Assembly (NCBI RefSeq): GCF_018760735.1
Contig: NZ_JAHHZN010000002.1
Coordinates: 1 to 64,000 of the forward strand
Direction: 5' to 3'
Length of the DNA: 64,000 nucleotides
Origin: Hymenobacter piscis
GTDB taxonomy: Bacteria; Bacteroidota; Bacteroidia; Cytophagales; Hymenobacteraceae
Position 1 is the stretch's first letter; each line of letters begins with the position of its first letter. Shown piece after piece: positions 14,825-23,657 of this stretch. A program made the position numbers and the translations under genes. The notes below the pieces were generated by a model. The model was not told where the DNA came from. It did no database searches and saw only the letters and a program-made list of their open reading frames with translations.

Positions 14825-16024
14825 ATGAAAGGCCGATTTTTACGCTGGGCCCTGGGGGCCATTTGCCTGCTCACCGGCCGCGCCCAGGCCCAGGAAGCAG
14901 CATCGCGGGTACTGACGGTGAGCCCGGTGGTAGGTGAGGTGATTGATGCCCAGGAGAAAGCCACTTACGGTCTGTTCCCCACGTTTTCGGCCGCCGATTT
15001 CCAGGAAGCCCGCTTCTACCAGAGCCTGAGCCCCGACAGTGCCGTGACGCTGCACGTACTGCTCCGAGACGGCCGCACCGCCCTGCGCCCCTACTCCCCG
15101 GCCGAGCTGAGCGCCGTGCGGGAAAGCATTGAAGCACGCCGGCGGGAGCTGGCCGCCACGCCGGCCACGCCCGCCAGCCCCGTAGCGCCCGCCGACTCAA
15201 TCGGCCGCCGCTACCGCGTCATCCTCCGCACCGGCACAGCTTTCGACGGCGAACTGACAGCCCGGCGGCCCCGGCAGCTGGAATTTCTGACCCAGGACCT
15301 GGGCGTAGTGCAGGTAGAGCGGGCCAATATTCAGCGGCTGGAAGAACTTAACTCGGAGGTGGCCAAACGCCCCGCCAACTGGTACGACATCGGCAACGGC
15401 AGCCGCCTATTCTTTGCGCCTACCGCCCGCGGCCTGCGCGAGGGCGAAGGCGCTTTGCAAGACATCAGCCTGTACTTCGTGGGGGCCAATTATGGCCTCA
15501 CGGATAACTTCTCGATGGGCGCCGTTGTGTCGTTGATACCTGGCTTACCGCTTCACGACCAGTTTGTGGCCCTCACGCCCAAGTTTTCGGCCCGCATCTC
15601 CGATAAATGGCACGCCGGAGCCGGGGTGCTGTACCTGCGGGTACCCAGTTTCGACAGCAGTGAAGGCTCCTACGGCGTGGGCCTGCTCTACGGGGTGGGC
15701 ACCTACGGCTCGGCTGATAACAACTTCACGGCCGGCATCGGCTACGGCTTTGCCGGCGGCGACATTGGCAGCACGCCCGTTCTGCAGCTCGGGGGCCAAA
15801 AGCGCATCAGCCGCCGCGTGTCGCTCATCACCGAAAATTACATCATCGCCAACCGTGAGGCCGGCATGGGAGGACTCTACGGCGCCAAAATCAACTGGAA
15901 ACGGACCAGCCTGGGCTTGGCGGCCCTCTACGTTATCCCTTACGATGGCGATTATGCGTTTTCCACCTACGTCATCCCTGCCTTCATCGACTTCACCTTC
16001 CGGTTCGGCAAGCCTGCCCGTTAG
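14825..16024 (+). CDS. Predicted outer-membrane beta-barrel protein
   Basis: 399 residues with a signal peptide (MKGRFLRWALGAICLLTGRAQAQ). Residues 25-190 form a soluble region with a long helix-rich linker (SAVRESIEARRRELAATPAT) and a small beta domain (YRVILRTGTAFDGELTARR, resembling an Sm-like or SH3-like fold). From about residue 190 to the end, alternating aromatic and polar strands (YFVGANYGLTDNFSMG, GVLYLRVPSF, FTAGIGYGFAGG) and a terminal FIDFTFRFGKPAR suggest a barrel of eight or more strands. No named family is recognised. It stands alone between two strong terminators. Confidence 0.65.
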   Translation: MKGRFLRWALGAICLLTGRAQAQEAASRVLTVSPVVGEVIDAQEKATYGLFPTFSAADFQEARFYQSLSPDSAVTLHVLLRDGRTALRPYSPAELSAVRESIEARRRELAATPATPASPVAPADSIGRRYRVILRTGTAFDGELTARRPRQLEFLTQDLGVVQVERANIQRLEELNSEVAKRPANWYDIGNGSRLFFAPTARGLREGEGALQDISLYFVGANYGLTDNFSMGAVVSLIPGLPLHDQFVALTPKFSARISDKWHAGAGVLYLRVPSFDSSEGSYGVGLLYGVGTYGSADNNFTAGIGYGFAGGDIGSTPVLQLGGQKRISRRVSLITENYIIANREAGMGGLYGAKINWKRTSLGLAALYVIPYDGDYAFSTYVIPAFIDFTFRFGKPAR

Positions 16025-16026
16025 CC

Positions 16027-16095
16027 AGAAAAAAGCCCTGTCAACCACTCGGGCCCAACCTGGCTTAGCAGGCTGGGGCCGAGTGGTTGACAGGG
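16027..16095 (-). terminator. Intrinsic terminator of rlmN (may serve both strands)
   Basis: CCCTGTCAACCACTCGG (16036-16052) pairs perfectly with 16079-16095, and the interior can pair further. On the minus strand it is followed by GCTTTTTTC, so it ends rlmN. It also lies right after the plus-strand barrel gene. Confidence 0.9.
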
Positions 16096-16105
16096 GGGCT
16101 GTGCC

Positions 16106-17182
16106 TTACGCGGCAGCTTCCTCAGGCTTCTGTTTTACGGCCAGCTGACCGCAGGCGGCATCAATGTCCTTGCCGCGGCTGCGGCGCAGGTTGGTTTGCA
16201 CGCCCCGGTCGGCCAGGTACTTGTGAAAGGCCATGAGCTTGGCTTCGCCGGTGTTTTTGTAGTCGGCGTTTTCGATGGGGTTGTACTCGATCAGGTTCAC
16301 CTTGCAGGGAATCCACTTGGTAATCTGGAGCAGCTCCTCGGCATCCTGGAGCGTGTCGTTGAAGCTCTCGAACACGATGTACTCGTAGGTTACCTTGCGG
16401 CCCGTCACCTGGTGGTAATGCTTGAGGGCATCTTCCAGGGAGGCTAGGGAGTTGGCCTCGTTGATGGGCATGATTTCGTTGCGCTTCGTGTCGTTGGGCG
16501 CGTGCAGGCTCAGGGCCAGGTTGGCCTTCACGCCGTCATCGGCCAGCTTCTTGATCATCTTGGCGATGCCGGCGGTGCTGACCGTGATGCGGCGCGGGGC
16601 CATGTTCAGGCCGTCGGGGGCGGTGATGCGCTCAATGCTTTTCACCACGTTGGCGTAGTTGAGCAGGGGCTCGCCCATACCCATGTACACGATGTTGGTG
16701 AGCGGGGTGCCGTACTGGGCCTCGCACTGCTCCCGGATGCGCACTACCTGGTCGTAGATTTCGGCCGCGTCGAGGTTGCGCTTGCGGTCCATGTAGCCGG
16801 TGGCGCAGAACTTACACGTGAGCGAGCAGCCCACCTGGGAGCTGATGCAGGCCGTCATGCGCGTATCGTGCGGGATGAGCACGCCTTCCACCACATTGCC
16901 ATCGTAGAGCCGGAAGGCCGATTTGATGGTGCCGTCGTTGCTGAGCTGCTGGTCCTGAACCTGCACGCCGTTGATAACGAAGTGGCGGCCCAGCAGCTCG
17001 CGCGTGGCCAGGCTGAGGTTGTTCATTTCCTCGAAGGAGCCCGCCGTATTCTTCCACAGCCACTCGCTTACCTGCTTGGCGCGGAAGGGTTTCTCGCCGT
17101 GCTCCACCATAAAGGCCTTGAGCTCGTCGGGGCTGAGTTTGCGGATATCGCGCTTGGAAACTACGGGCAGGTCAATCATCAT
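16106..17182 (-). CDS. rlmN: 23S rRNA (adenine2503-C2)-methyltransferase
   Basis: A radical-SAM enzyme that methylates C2 of A2503 in 23S rRNA (and A37 of some tRNAs). 358 residues. The CxxxCxxC iron-sulphur motif is in GCSLTCKFCATGYMDRKRNL, SAM-contacting MGMGEPLLNY follows, and a C-terminal AACGQL carries the conserved catalytic cysteine. Start ATG 17182; a second ATG is the next codon. The open extension to 17305 has no homology and contains the promoter. The -7 element ends only four bases upstream of the ATG, so the transcript may be leaderless. Confidence 0.97.
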   Translation of the reverse strand: MMIDLPVVSKRDIRKLSPDELKAFMVEHGEKPFRAKQVSEWLWKNTAGSFEEMNNLSLATRELLGRHFVINGVQVQDQQLSNDGTIKSAFRLYDGNVVEGVLIPHDTRMTACISSQVGCSLTCKFCATGYMDRKRNLDAAEIYDQVVRIREQCEAQYGTPLTNIVYMGMGEPLLNYANVVKSIERITAPDGLNMAPRRITVSTAGIAKMIKKLADDGVKANLALSLHAPNDTKRNEIMPINEANSLASLEDALKHYHQVTGRKVTYEYIVFESFNDTLQDAEELLQITKWIPCKVNLIEYNPIENADYKNTGEAKLMAFHKYLADRGVQTNLRRSRGKDIDAACGQLAVKQKPEEAAA

Positions 17183-17186
17183 AGCG

Positions 17187-17194
17187 CAAAGATA
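17187..17194 (-). promoter_or_regulatory. -7 element (TATCTTTG) of rlmN, immediately before the start codon
   Basis: TATCTTTG matches TAnnTTTG. Only four bases separate it from the ATG, so transcription would start at or just before the start codon. Confidence 0.65.
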
Positions 17195-17316
17195 CAACGC
17201 GCGAGGCAGTTGGGTTCCCGCCCGGGCCCCGAAACTACGCGGGGCCCGGCGGCGGCGGCGCGGCCGGGCGGGAGTTGGCCCGGAGCCCGTACTTTGGTGG
17301 CGCAAACCTTCTGTTC

Positions 17317-19041
17317 ATGCTCCTGATTCTCGGAAGCTGGCTGCTGCTGGCCCTCATCACTACCCTCATTGGCTGGACCGCATGGCGCTGGCTGGCGGCT
17401 CGTTACCGAACGTCGCTGGAGCTACCAGTGGAGCTGCTGAGCCTAACCGGAGTAGCCCTGCTGATGGTGGTACTGGCACCCGTTTCGTTGGTAGCGCCCA
17501 TTGGGCCGGCGACGCAGGCAGCCACCGGAACGCTGGTAGCAGCCTTGGCGGTGGCGCAGCGGCGGGCCCTGGTGGTGGCCGGGCGGCGCTGGCTGCTGCC
17601 GCCGGGCCGGTTCAGGGCGGCCGGGTGGGCCACTGCAGCACTATTGGGGCTGCTGCTGCTGAATCTGCTGCTCCGCATTCAGGCAGGCAGCGCCAACCAC
17701 GATGCCCAGCTTTACTACCTGCAAACGCTCCAGTGGCTGGAGCGCTACCCCGCCGTGCCCGGCCTCGGAAACCTGCACGGCCGCCTGGCTTTCAACAGCC
17801 ACTTATTTCTGGTTACGGCCCTATTCCGTTTGCCGACGCCCGCAGGCAGCTTCTACCCGCTTCCGCCTTACCTACTTACCCTGCTGGCCGTAGCGGCGGC
17901 TCGCGGAGTGGGGCGGGCCCTAACCGCCACAGTGCGGGAACCGGCTACCTGGGCTGCCGCGGGACTGGGGCTGTTCTTTCCGTTGCTCCACCTGTTTCAG
18001 ACCTGGCTGGCCAGCCCCGCGCCCGACTACGCCCTACTCGTGTGGCTGGGCCTGCTACTGCTCTTCTACAGCCGGTTTTTTGGTTCCTGTCCGGTCCACG
18101 GAGCACCTGGACGGCCAGTGATTCTGCTGCTGATACTACTGAGCGGCGGGGCGGTTACCGTCAAGCTCTCGGCGTTGCCGGTGCTCCTGCTCCCACTTCA
18201 CGCCTTTTGGGTAGCGGGGCGCCACGGTAGGCGGCGGCCCTGGGGCAGTGCCCTCGTGCTGGCCAGCCTGATTTTTATACCCTGGATAGGGCGTAATCTC
18301 GTGCTCTCAGGCTACCCGGTGTATCCGCTGCCCGGCCTGCCCGGTTTGCCCGTCGACTGGAAAGTGCCGGCCCACCTGGTGCTGACGGAGCAGCGGCTGG
18401 TTACCAACATGGCCCGGCTGCTGCCCCCGGCCGACTGGTACGGGCCGGGTTCCGCCTCCTGGCAGCAGTGGATGCCGGTCTGGTGGCAGTATCAGCTCAG
18501 CCAGCCGGTGGTGGCCGCGCTGCTATTGCTGGCCGCCGCTGCCCCGCTGGCAGTGCTATGGCAGCGCCCCCGCGCCAGTGACCTGGCGGCCCCCGGCTGG
18601 CTAAGCGCCTGGGTGGTAGCCGCGGCGGGCAGCCTGTTCTGGCTGCTATTGGCGCCCGACTACCGTTTCGGCATCGGATTTCTGCTGGTAATGGCAGGCT
18701 GGCCCTGGTACTCACTACCCACCGGCCGCCGGGCCGCGCTGCTGCTGCTGGCACTGGGCGTTACCGGCGGCCTGCAGCTGCTGCGGGACCCTCTCTACGG
18801 ACTGCGCCACCTGCCTCCGAACAAGGGGGCAGCGGCCGTGTGGCCCGTGCTGCCTCCCCAGCCCGCTACTTTCACCAAACGACTGGCTGATGGGGAGCTG
18901 GTCCGCATCGCCCGGGCACACGGGGCGTGCGGAGCCGCCCCCGTACCCTGTACTTTTGCCGTGCAGCCGGGGCTGGAGCGGCGCGGCAAATCCCTGGCCG
19001 CAGGGTTCCGTATCCGTGCCCCGAGGTCACAACGCCGGTAG
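17317..19041 (+). CDS. LIC_10190-family polytopic membrane protein
   Basis: 574 residues, about twelve membrane helices, with the SGYPVYPLPGLPGLPVDWKV segment that resembles the LIC_10190 family of glycosyltransferase-like (GT-C fold) membrane proteins. A loop SANHDAQLYYLQTLQWLERY after the third or fourth helix carries acidic residues and would be the candidate active loop. The function is not known; a sugar- or lipid-transfer role is inference from the fold. ATG 17317 begins the first helix (MLLILGSWLLLALIT). A TACTTTGG sequence at about 17290 is a weak promoter match. The 3' end converges with the thioesterase gene, with 8 bases between. Confidence 0.8.
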   Translation: MLLILGSWLLLALITTLIGWTAWRWLAARYRTSLELPVELLSLTGVALLMVVLAPVSLVAPIGPATQAATGTLVAALAVAQRRALVVAGRRWLLPPGRFRAAGWATAALLGLLLLNLLLRIQAGSANHDAQLYYLQTLQWLERYPAVPGLGNLHGRLAFNSHLFLVTALFRLPTPAGSFYPLPPYLLTLLAVAAARGVGRALTATVREPATWAAAGLGLFFPLLHLFQTWLASPAPDYALLVWLGLLLLFYSRFFGSCPVHGAPGRPVILLLILLSGGAVTVKLSALPVLLLPLHAFWVAGRHGRRRPWGSALVLASLIFIPWIGRNLVLSGYPVYPLPGLPGLPVDWKVPAHLVLTEQRLVTNMARLLPPADWYGPGSASWQQWMPVWWQYQLSQPVVAALLLLAAAAPLAVLWQRPRASDLAAPGWLSAWVVAAAGSLFWLLLAPDYRFGIGFLLVMAGWPWYSLPTGRRAALLLLALGVTGGLQLLRDPLYGLRHLPPNKGAAAVWPVLPPQPATFTKRLADGELVRIARAHGACGAAPVPCTFAVQPGLERRGKSLAAGFRIRAPRSQRR

Positions 19042-19049
19042 GCCAGAGG

Positions 19050-19484
19050 TCAGGCGGTTTCGCCGCGCAGGCGGGCGGCGTAGGCGTCGGGCAGCAGGCG
19101 CAGCTTGCGGGTGTTGTAATCAAAGCAGAGCATGCCGGTTTTGGCGCGGGCAATTTCGCGGCCGTCCTGGTTGTGCACCCAGTACACTACGTCGAAGCCG
19201 TACTTGCCCAGGTCGGCGGCGCCCACCTGAATGCGGAGCGTGTCGCCGTAGAAACCTTCCCCCTTGTACTCGATGGCCACGTCGGCCATGATGTGGCCCA
19301 GGCCGGTGGCGGGGTCAAACTCGGGCTGGCCGAGGTGGCGCAGCAGCTGCACCCGGGCCTCGTGGAGCAAAGCCAGCAGGGCGTCGTTGCCCAGGTGGGC
19401 CCCGTAGTTGAGGTCGGTGATGCGGACGGGCAGTTCCACAGTGAGCAGGTAACGCTCGGGCAGGTCGATTCGGATGCGGGCCAT
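19050..19484 (-). CDS. Hotdog-fold acyl-CoA thioesterase
   Basis: A 144-residue 4HBT-type thioesterase. TVELPVRITDLNYGAHLGND near residues 15-34 replaces the common Asp-x-x-x-x-Gly-His pattern with DLNYGAHLGND, and the long central helix is LLALLHEARVQLLRHLG. Likely hydrolyses acyl-CoA of unknown chain length in the cytoplasm. It is complete at both ends and divergent from mnmD, with 140 bases between. Confidence 0.82.
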   Translation of the reverse strand: MARIRIDLPERYLLTVELPVRITDLNYGAHLGNDALLALLHEARVQLLRHLGQPEFDPATGLGHIMADVAIEYKGEGFYGDTLRIQVGAADLGKYGFDVVYWVHNQDGREIARAKTGMLCFDYNTRKLRLLPDAYAARLRGETA

Positions 19485-19624
19485 AGGCCGGCAAGGTACG
19501 CACCGCCGCCCACTCCGGCCCGGCCCGCAGCAGGCTGGTTTTGCCGGGGCAAACCCGTATCTTGGGCTACCACGGCCCCGGCGGCCACCCGGCTTCGGCC
19601 GGGCTTTTCTGCTCCCTTCTCTCT

Positions 19625-20308
19625 ATGACAACCCCGCATCTGGAAGTGCGCGCGACGGCCGATGGCTCCAGCACGCTTTTCGTTCCCGCCCTCAACGAGC
19701 ACTACCACAGCACCCACGGGGCCCTGCAGGAGGCCCGGCACGTGTACCTGGCCGCCGGCCTCGAACCGGCTTTGACGGCGGCCACCGGTCCGGTATGGGT
19801 GCTCGAAATCGGGTTTGGCACGGGCCTCAACGCCCTGCTCACCCTGGAGCGCAGCCTTTCGGCTGCCCACCCGGTGTTCTACGATACCATTGAGAAGTTT
19901 CCCCTGCCGTGGTCGGTGGTGGATCAGCTCAGCACCGACCCTTCCCTGCGTGAACCCGAACTGCTCGATTACCAGCACCAGCTGCACGCCGCCACCTGGG
20001 GCCGGGCCGTGAGCCTCACCCCGCAGTTTGCCCTGCTCAAGCTGGCCGGGGAGCTGCAAACCACCGACCTGGCCGCCGAAACCTACCAGGTCATCTACTT
20101 CGATGCCTTCGCCCCCGACAAGCAGCCCGACATGTGGACCGACGAAGTGTTCCGGCAGCTGTACGCCGCCACCGCACCCGGGGGCTGCCTAGTGAGCTAC
20201 TGCGCCAAGGGCTCGTTCAAGCGCAGCCTGCTGGCGGCGGGCTGGCAGGTAGAGAAGATCCCCGGCCCGCCCGGCAAGCGCGAAATGACCCGGGCCTGGA
20301 AACGGTAG
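19625..20308 (+). CDS. mnmD: tRNA 5-methylaminomethyl-2-thiouridine methyltransferase, single-domain
   Basis: Methylates the wobble uridine modification (nm5U to mnm5U) at position 34 of several tRNAs. 227 residues. The SAM-binding start is VWVLEIGFGTGLNALLTL, the motif IYFDAFAPDKQPDMWT follows and the C-terminal CAKGSFKRSL and PGPPGKREM are characteristic. It lacks the FAD-dependent oxidoreductase domain that is fused in MnmC, as is normal for Bacteroidota. Start ATG 19625; the open leader upstream is low-quality. TATCTTGG at about 19558 may be a degenerate promoter. Confidence 0.9.
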   Translation: MTTPHLEVRATADGSSTLFVPALNEHYHSTHGALQEARHVYLAAGLEPALTAATGPVWVLEIGFGTGLNALLTLERSLSAAHPVFYDTIEKFPLPWSVVDQLSTDPSLREPELLDYQHQLHAATWGRAVSLTPQFALLKLAGELQTTDLAAETYQVIYFDAFAPDKQPDMWTDEVFRQLYAATAPGGCLVSYCAKGSFKRSLLAAGWQVEKIPGPPGKREMTRAWKR

Positions 20309-20327
20309 GTGGTGTTCTTACATTGGT

Positions 20328-20753
20328 TTACCAAGTTAAGTCAGGTGGCACAAAAGCCCCACCCTTTAAGCCCATAGTTAACTTATACATAGCCTCCTCG
20401 GCGCTCAGTGCCTTGGTGTGAGGCAGAATGTACACGACTTTCCCACCCGCCTGTTCTCCTATATCACGCAACGTTCTTTTCTCCACCTCGCACATACCGC
20501 CCCCCAGATCTATCATGTGTTGCATGAGGAAGACGTGGGATGGAGTAAATAGCCGCCGGCCGGCAGGAATTTCCTTGATTATCTCTTGAAGATGATTCTT
20601 GGCGGCATGATAATCCGCTATCAACATTCTATCCGTAGAGAATTTTTGAGAAGACTGCCGGCGTATTGTTACGTCGTCCTGCAGATAGGTCACTTCCATT
20701 TCATCCCTATAGATCTTCACGTATAGGCTACTACTGGGAAAAATCTTCATCAC
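20328..20753 (-). CDS. Small protein resembling part of MreB
   Basis: 141 residues with no signal peptide. The stretch LIADYHAAKNHLQEIIKEI, then RRLFTPSHVFLM, CEVEKRTLRDIGEQAGGKVV and Y lines up in order with MreB ([51 protein letters not shown]). That would be the segment after the first ATP-binding loop; both phosphate loops are missing, so filament formation in the usual way is unlikely. I judge this resemblance by eye only. The coding sequence is much less GC-rich than its neighbours. It may be a truncated paralogue or an independent small regulator. It converges with mnmD and is divergent from the DUF2157 gene. Confidence 0.5.
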   Translation of the reverse strand: MMKIFPSSSLYVKIYRDEMEVTYLQDDVTIRRQSSQKFSTDRMLIADYHAAKNHLQEIIKEIPAGRRLFTPSHVFLMQHMIDLGGGMCEVEKRTLRDIGEQAGGKVVYILPHTKALSAEEAMYKLTMGLKGGAFVPPDLTW

Positions 20754-20853
20754 ACTTTCTCTTCTGGAAGCTTATTTATGACTTATTCGTTGTGAGTGGG
20801 CAAGTTACCGCCTGCTTCCACCTTTTCCTGAATCGTCCGTAAGTTGCCGCCCT

Positions 20854-22095
20854 ATGAGTCGAAAGTTACTGGAAACCGACGGGCGTGATTGGGTGCAGCG
20901 GGGCGTTATCAGCGAGGCGCAACGGGCGCAGCTGCTAACACTTTACCCCACCGATGACGCGGCCATCGGGCTGCTGCCGCTGCTGGGGAGTTTGCTGGTG
21001 GGGCTGAGCGCGCTGAGCGTGGTGGCCGCCAACTGGCAGGGCCTGCCCGAGCTGGTGCGTCTGGGGCTGCTGCTGGGCTCTCTGGTGGCCGCTTACGCGG
21101 GCGGGGAGTATTTCCGGCGGCGGGGCAACGGGAGTCTGGGCATGGGCCTGGTCGCGCTGGGTTTGATTTTGTTCGGGGCCAGCATCGTGCTTACCAGCCA
21201 GCTCTACCAGCTTATCGGCTACGACCTGACGGGGCTGCTGGCCTGGGCCGTGGCGGGCATGGGCCTCACCTGGCTCTACCGCAGCCGCCTGCTGTTTTTG
21301 CTCACGGCCGTTATCAGCGGCATCGTGCAGGGCTACAACACCGGGCAGCTGGGCGCCTTCAGCTACCTCACGGCCATCGGTACGGCCCTGGGGCTGGGCT
21401 ACTACTGGTGGCGGCGGCCCGATGCCCTGCTGGGCGGGGTGCTGGCCGGCGGACTGCTCTGGCAGGCGGGGCTGCTGATCAACCACCTGCACGTTAAAAT
21501 CACCTGGTTCTTCATTCCGGCCATGCTCATCTACGCCCTCGGCGACTGGCAGGCCGACCGGCCCGCCGGACGGGCTCTGCAGGGGCCGCCCCTGGCCGCG
21601 GCCTTCCTGTTCACGCTGGGGCTGGCCCTGTTTGGCGAATCGGACTTTTACGCCGGGCAGCTGCGGGCGCCGCTGGGGCCCTACCTGGCGGCGCTGGCGG
21701 CCGTGCTGGCTGTTTCATTGGCCGGCAAGCAGCGCCGGGGCCGCCTGGGCAGCGCCACCGACTGGCTACTGCTGCTTCCGGGTTTCTACTTTACGGGCGG
21801 GCTGCCGCTGGCCGTGGCCACGCTGGTGGTGCTCTACGCCTACTCGGGCAGCGTGCTGGTGCGCGCTCACCAGGAGCACAACCCCGACCGCGTGACCCTG
21901 GGCACCGTGCTGTTCGTGCTCACCACCGCCGTGGCCTATTTCAAGCTGACCTGGGGCTTCCTAGATAAGTCGTTGTTTTTCCTGCTGGGCGGGCTGCTGC
22001 TGCTGGGCCTGAGCTGGTGGCTGCGCCGCCGGGCCGCCCGCACCCTGGCTACTTCTTCCGTTCCGGCCGCGCCGCCTTCCGCCTCCCAGCCATGA
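20854..22095 (+). CDS. DUF2157 domain membrane protein
   Basis: 413 residues. A short N-terminal soluble part (LETDGRDWVQRGVISEAQRAQLLTLY, an alpha-helical DUF2157 start) is followed by at least ten hydrophobic helices. It belongs to the DUF2157/DUF4401 group, whose partner is a GDYXXLXY-domain protein, as here. Its stop overlaps the partner start by four bases (ATGA), so both are coupled. The role is unknown; the pair could form an envelope complex. Confidence 0.85.
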   Translation: MSRKLLETDGRDWVQRGVISEAQRAQLLTLYPTDDAAIGLLPLLGSLLVGLSALSVVAANWQGLPELVRLGLLLGSLVAAYAGGEYFRRRGNGSLGMGLVALGLILFGASIVLTSQLYQLIGYDLTGLLAWAVAGMGLTWLYRSRLLFLLTAVISGIVQGYNTGQLGAFSYLTAIGTALGLGYYWWRRPDALLGGVLAGGLLWQAGLLINHLHVKITWFFIPAMLIYALGDWQADRPAGRALQGPPLAAAFLFTLGLALFGESDFYAGQLRAPLGPYLAALAAVLAVSLAGKQRRGRLGSATDWLLLLPGFYFTGGLPLAVATLVVLYAYSGSVLVRAHQEHNPDRVTLGTVLFVLTTAVAYFKLTWGFLDKSLFFLLGGLLLLGLSWWLRRRAARTLATSSVPAAPPSASQP

Positions 22096-22667
22096 GCCTG
22101 TCCCCTCCCCTTACCCTAGTTCCGGCCGGCCCGGCGGCTGGTACACCGCCGCTGCCGGCCCGGCACCGCCGCTGGCTGCTGTGGCTGGTAGCGGCCCAGG
22201 TGCTGTTTGTGCTGGGCGTGGCCGTGGCCGGCTACGCCACCGCTGCGCTGGGCCGCACCATCACGCTCCGGACCGAGCCCGTGGATCCGCGCGATTTACT
22301 CTACGGCGACTACCTGCGCCTGCGCTACCAGATCAGCGAGCTGCCCGGCAGCCTCTGGCGCGGGGCGGCGCCGCCCCGCCGTCAGCAGGCCGCCTACGTG
22401 CTGCTGGAGCCCCGCTCCGACGGCGACTTCGAGGCCACCGGCATCTACCCCGAAGCGCCCACTACCACCGGCCGGCAGGCCGTGCTGCGGGGCTCGGTAC
22501 AGGAGGTGTGGCGACGTAGTCTGCGCCTGCGCTACGGCCTGGAGCGCTACTATGTACCCGAAACCATGAGCCGCCGCCGGCGGCAGCGCCGGCGGTTGCG
22601 CGTCACCATCAGCGTGGCGCCCTGGGGGCAGGCCCGCATCACGCAGGTGGACACGCTGCGCGAATAA
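22092..22667 (+). CDS. GDYXXLXY domain protein
   Basis: 191 residues. One membrane helix (residues about 29-48, WLLWLVAAQVLFVLGVAVAG) is followed by an extracytoplasmic domain with the signature VDPRDLLYGDYLRLRYQIS that names the family. The C-terminus has a basic patch (SRRRRQRRRLRVTI). Start ATG 22092 lies inside the DUF2157 stop, so the two are translationally coupled. Function unknown. Confidence 0.88.
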   Translation: MSLSPPLTLVPAGPAAGTPPLPARHRRWLLWLVAAQVLFVLGVAVAGYATAALGRTITLRTEPVDPRDLLYGDYLRLRYQISELPGSLWRGAAPPRRQQAAYVLLEPRSDGDFEATGIYPEAPTTTGRQAVLRGSVQEVWRRSLRLRYGLERYYVPETMSRRRRQRRRLRVTISVAPWGQARITQVDTLRE

Positions 22668-22783
22668 AGCACTTGCAACAGGATTTCTTTTCCCGGTTTT
22701 CTTCTATCTTGCGTCTTCCAATCGTCCTATCTACCCCTTACCTACCTATTGTATGTTGTCGTATTCTTTACCTCTTCTGCTGT

Positions 22784-22936
22784 ATGAAACACAGTCTCGC
22801 TTCTCTTGCGCAAATTCTGGCGGCCCAGCGCCGCGCCTTTCAGCCCGCCACTAAACGCAGCAAAGCCGCCGAACGGCGCGCCGCCAACAACACCCCGCCC
22901 CAGCCCGACCCGTTGGGCGGACCGGCTCAGAAATAG
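22784..22936 (+). CDS. Small basic protein of 50 residues
   Basis: Starts MKHSLASLAQILAAQRRAF and ends in a Pro/Asn-rich tail. It is rich in Ala, Arg and Lys and has no membrane segment. It has a stand-alone position: a likely promoter region with TATCTTGCG about 85 bases upstream and a strong terminator ten bases downstream. I do not recognise the family. The frame is open further upstream (to 22673), but that part is hydrophobic and codes like intergenic DNA. Confidence 0.5.
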   Translation: MKHSLASLAQILAAQRRAFQPATKRSKAAERRAANNTPPQPDPLGGPAQK

Positions 22937-22946
22937 TCCTGACGCT

Positions 22947-23007
22947 AAAAAAGCATCATCCGGCCGCAGGAGCAGTGCTCTTCCTGCGGCCGGATGACGC
23001 TTTTTTT
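22947..23007. terminator. Bidirectional terminator
   Basis: AAAAAAGC(A)TCATCCGGCCGCAGGA pairs with TTCCTGCGGCCGGATGACGC followed by TTTTTTT, so it can stop the small gene on the plus strand and exbD on the minus strand. Confidence 0.93.
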
Positions 23008-23028
23008 GGCCAGAAGCCGCATCGGGCT

Positions 23029-23538
23029 CTAGAGCGCCCGGGCCGTCAGGAGAGCCTTATCGGCGGCGCTCAGCTCAACCAGGGCGTATTTCTTCTGGTC
23101 GGTGATGTTCATTTCGTCTAGGGCATCCACCATGTTCTGGTAGGTTGACTCGTCGGTGGGCTTGATGAGCACCACTCCTTCGGGCTGGCGGGCGCGGAAA
23201 CCCAGCAGCACCTGCCGCAGGCCGTCGGCGGCGAAGGTGGTGGTGCGCAACCCGGCCGCATCAGGACCGGGGTTCAGGCCGAAGAAGTAGTGCACCTGCT
23301 GGTTTTTATCGAGCAGCAAGGTGAGGGATTGTAGCTCGCTGACCGGCGTTTCCGGTCCTTTTACCGGCATGGCCACCTGCATCACGGTGGGCTTGCTGAA
23401 GGTGGTGGTCAGCATGAAGAAGGTGAGCAGCAGAAAGGCCAGGTCCACCATCGGGGTCATATCGAGGTGGAAGGCGTGCTTTTTGGCGCGGGGCTTGATG
23501 CCCCGCGCGGCGGGAGCGGCAGTCGGGAGGTTGGCCAT
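23029..23538 (-). CDS. ExbD/TolR-type biopolymer transport protein
   Basis: 169 residues. After a basic N-terminus (RGIKPRAKKHAFHLDMTPM) a single membrane helix has the conserved Asp: MVDLAFLLLTFFMLTTTF. The periplasmic domain follows. ExbD-type proteins work with ExbB to couple the proton gradient to TonB. No exbB gene is adjacent. Start ATG 23538 (MANLPTAAP); the longer frame to 23661 overlaps the cyclo-ligase stop and is not credible. It lies downstream of the cyclo-ligase gene in the same direction (119-base gap). Confidence 0.85.
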   Translation of the reverse strand: MANLPTAAPAARGIKPRAKKHAFHLDMTPMVDLAFLLLTFFMLTTTFSKPTVMQVAMPVKGPETPVSELQSLTLLLDKNQQVHYFFGLNPGPDAAGLRTTTFAADGLRQVLLGFRARQPEGVVLIKPTDESTYQNMVDALDEMNITDQKKYALVELSAADKALLTARAL

Positions 23539-23657
23539 AAGGGTGTTGGTTAGTGGAACATAGGTTCCTAACGATACAGCCCGATGGGGTATTGCGCGAA
23601 TCTGGCTTTCCCGCAAAAGAACGCGGAGCAGTTCGCAGAGGCTTGCAGATATGCTTA

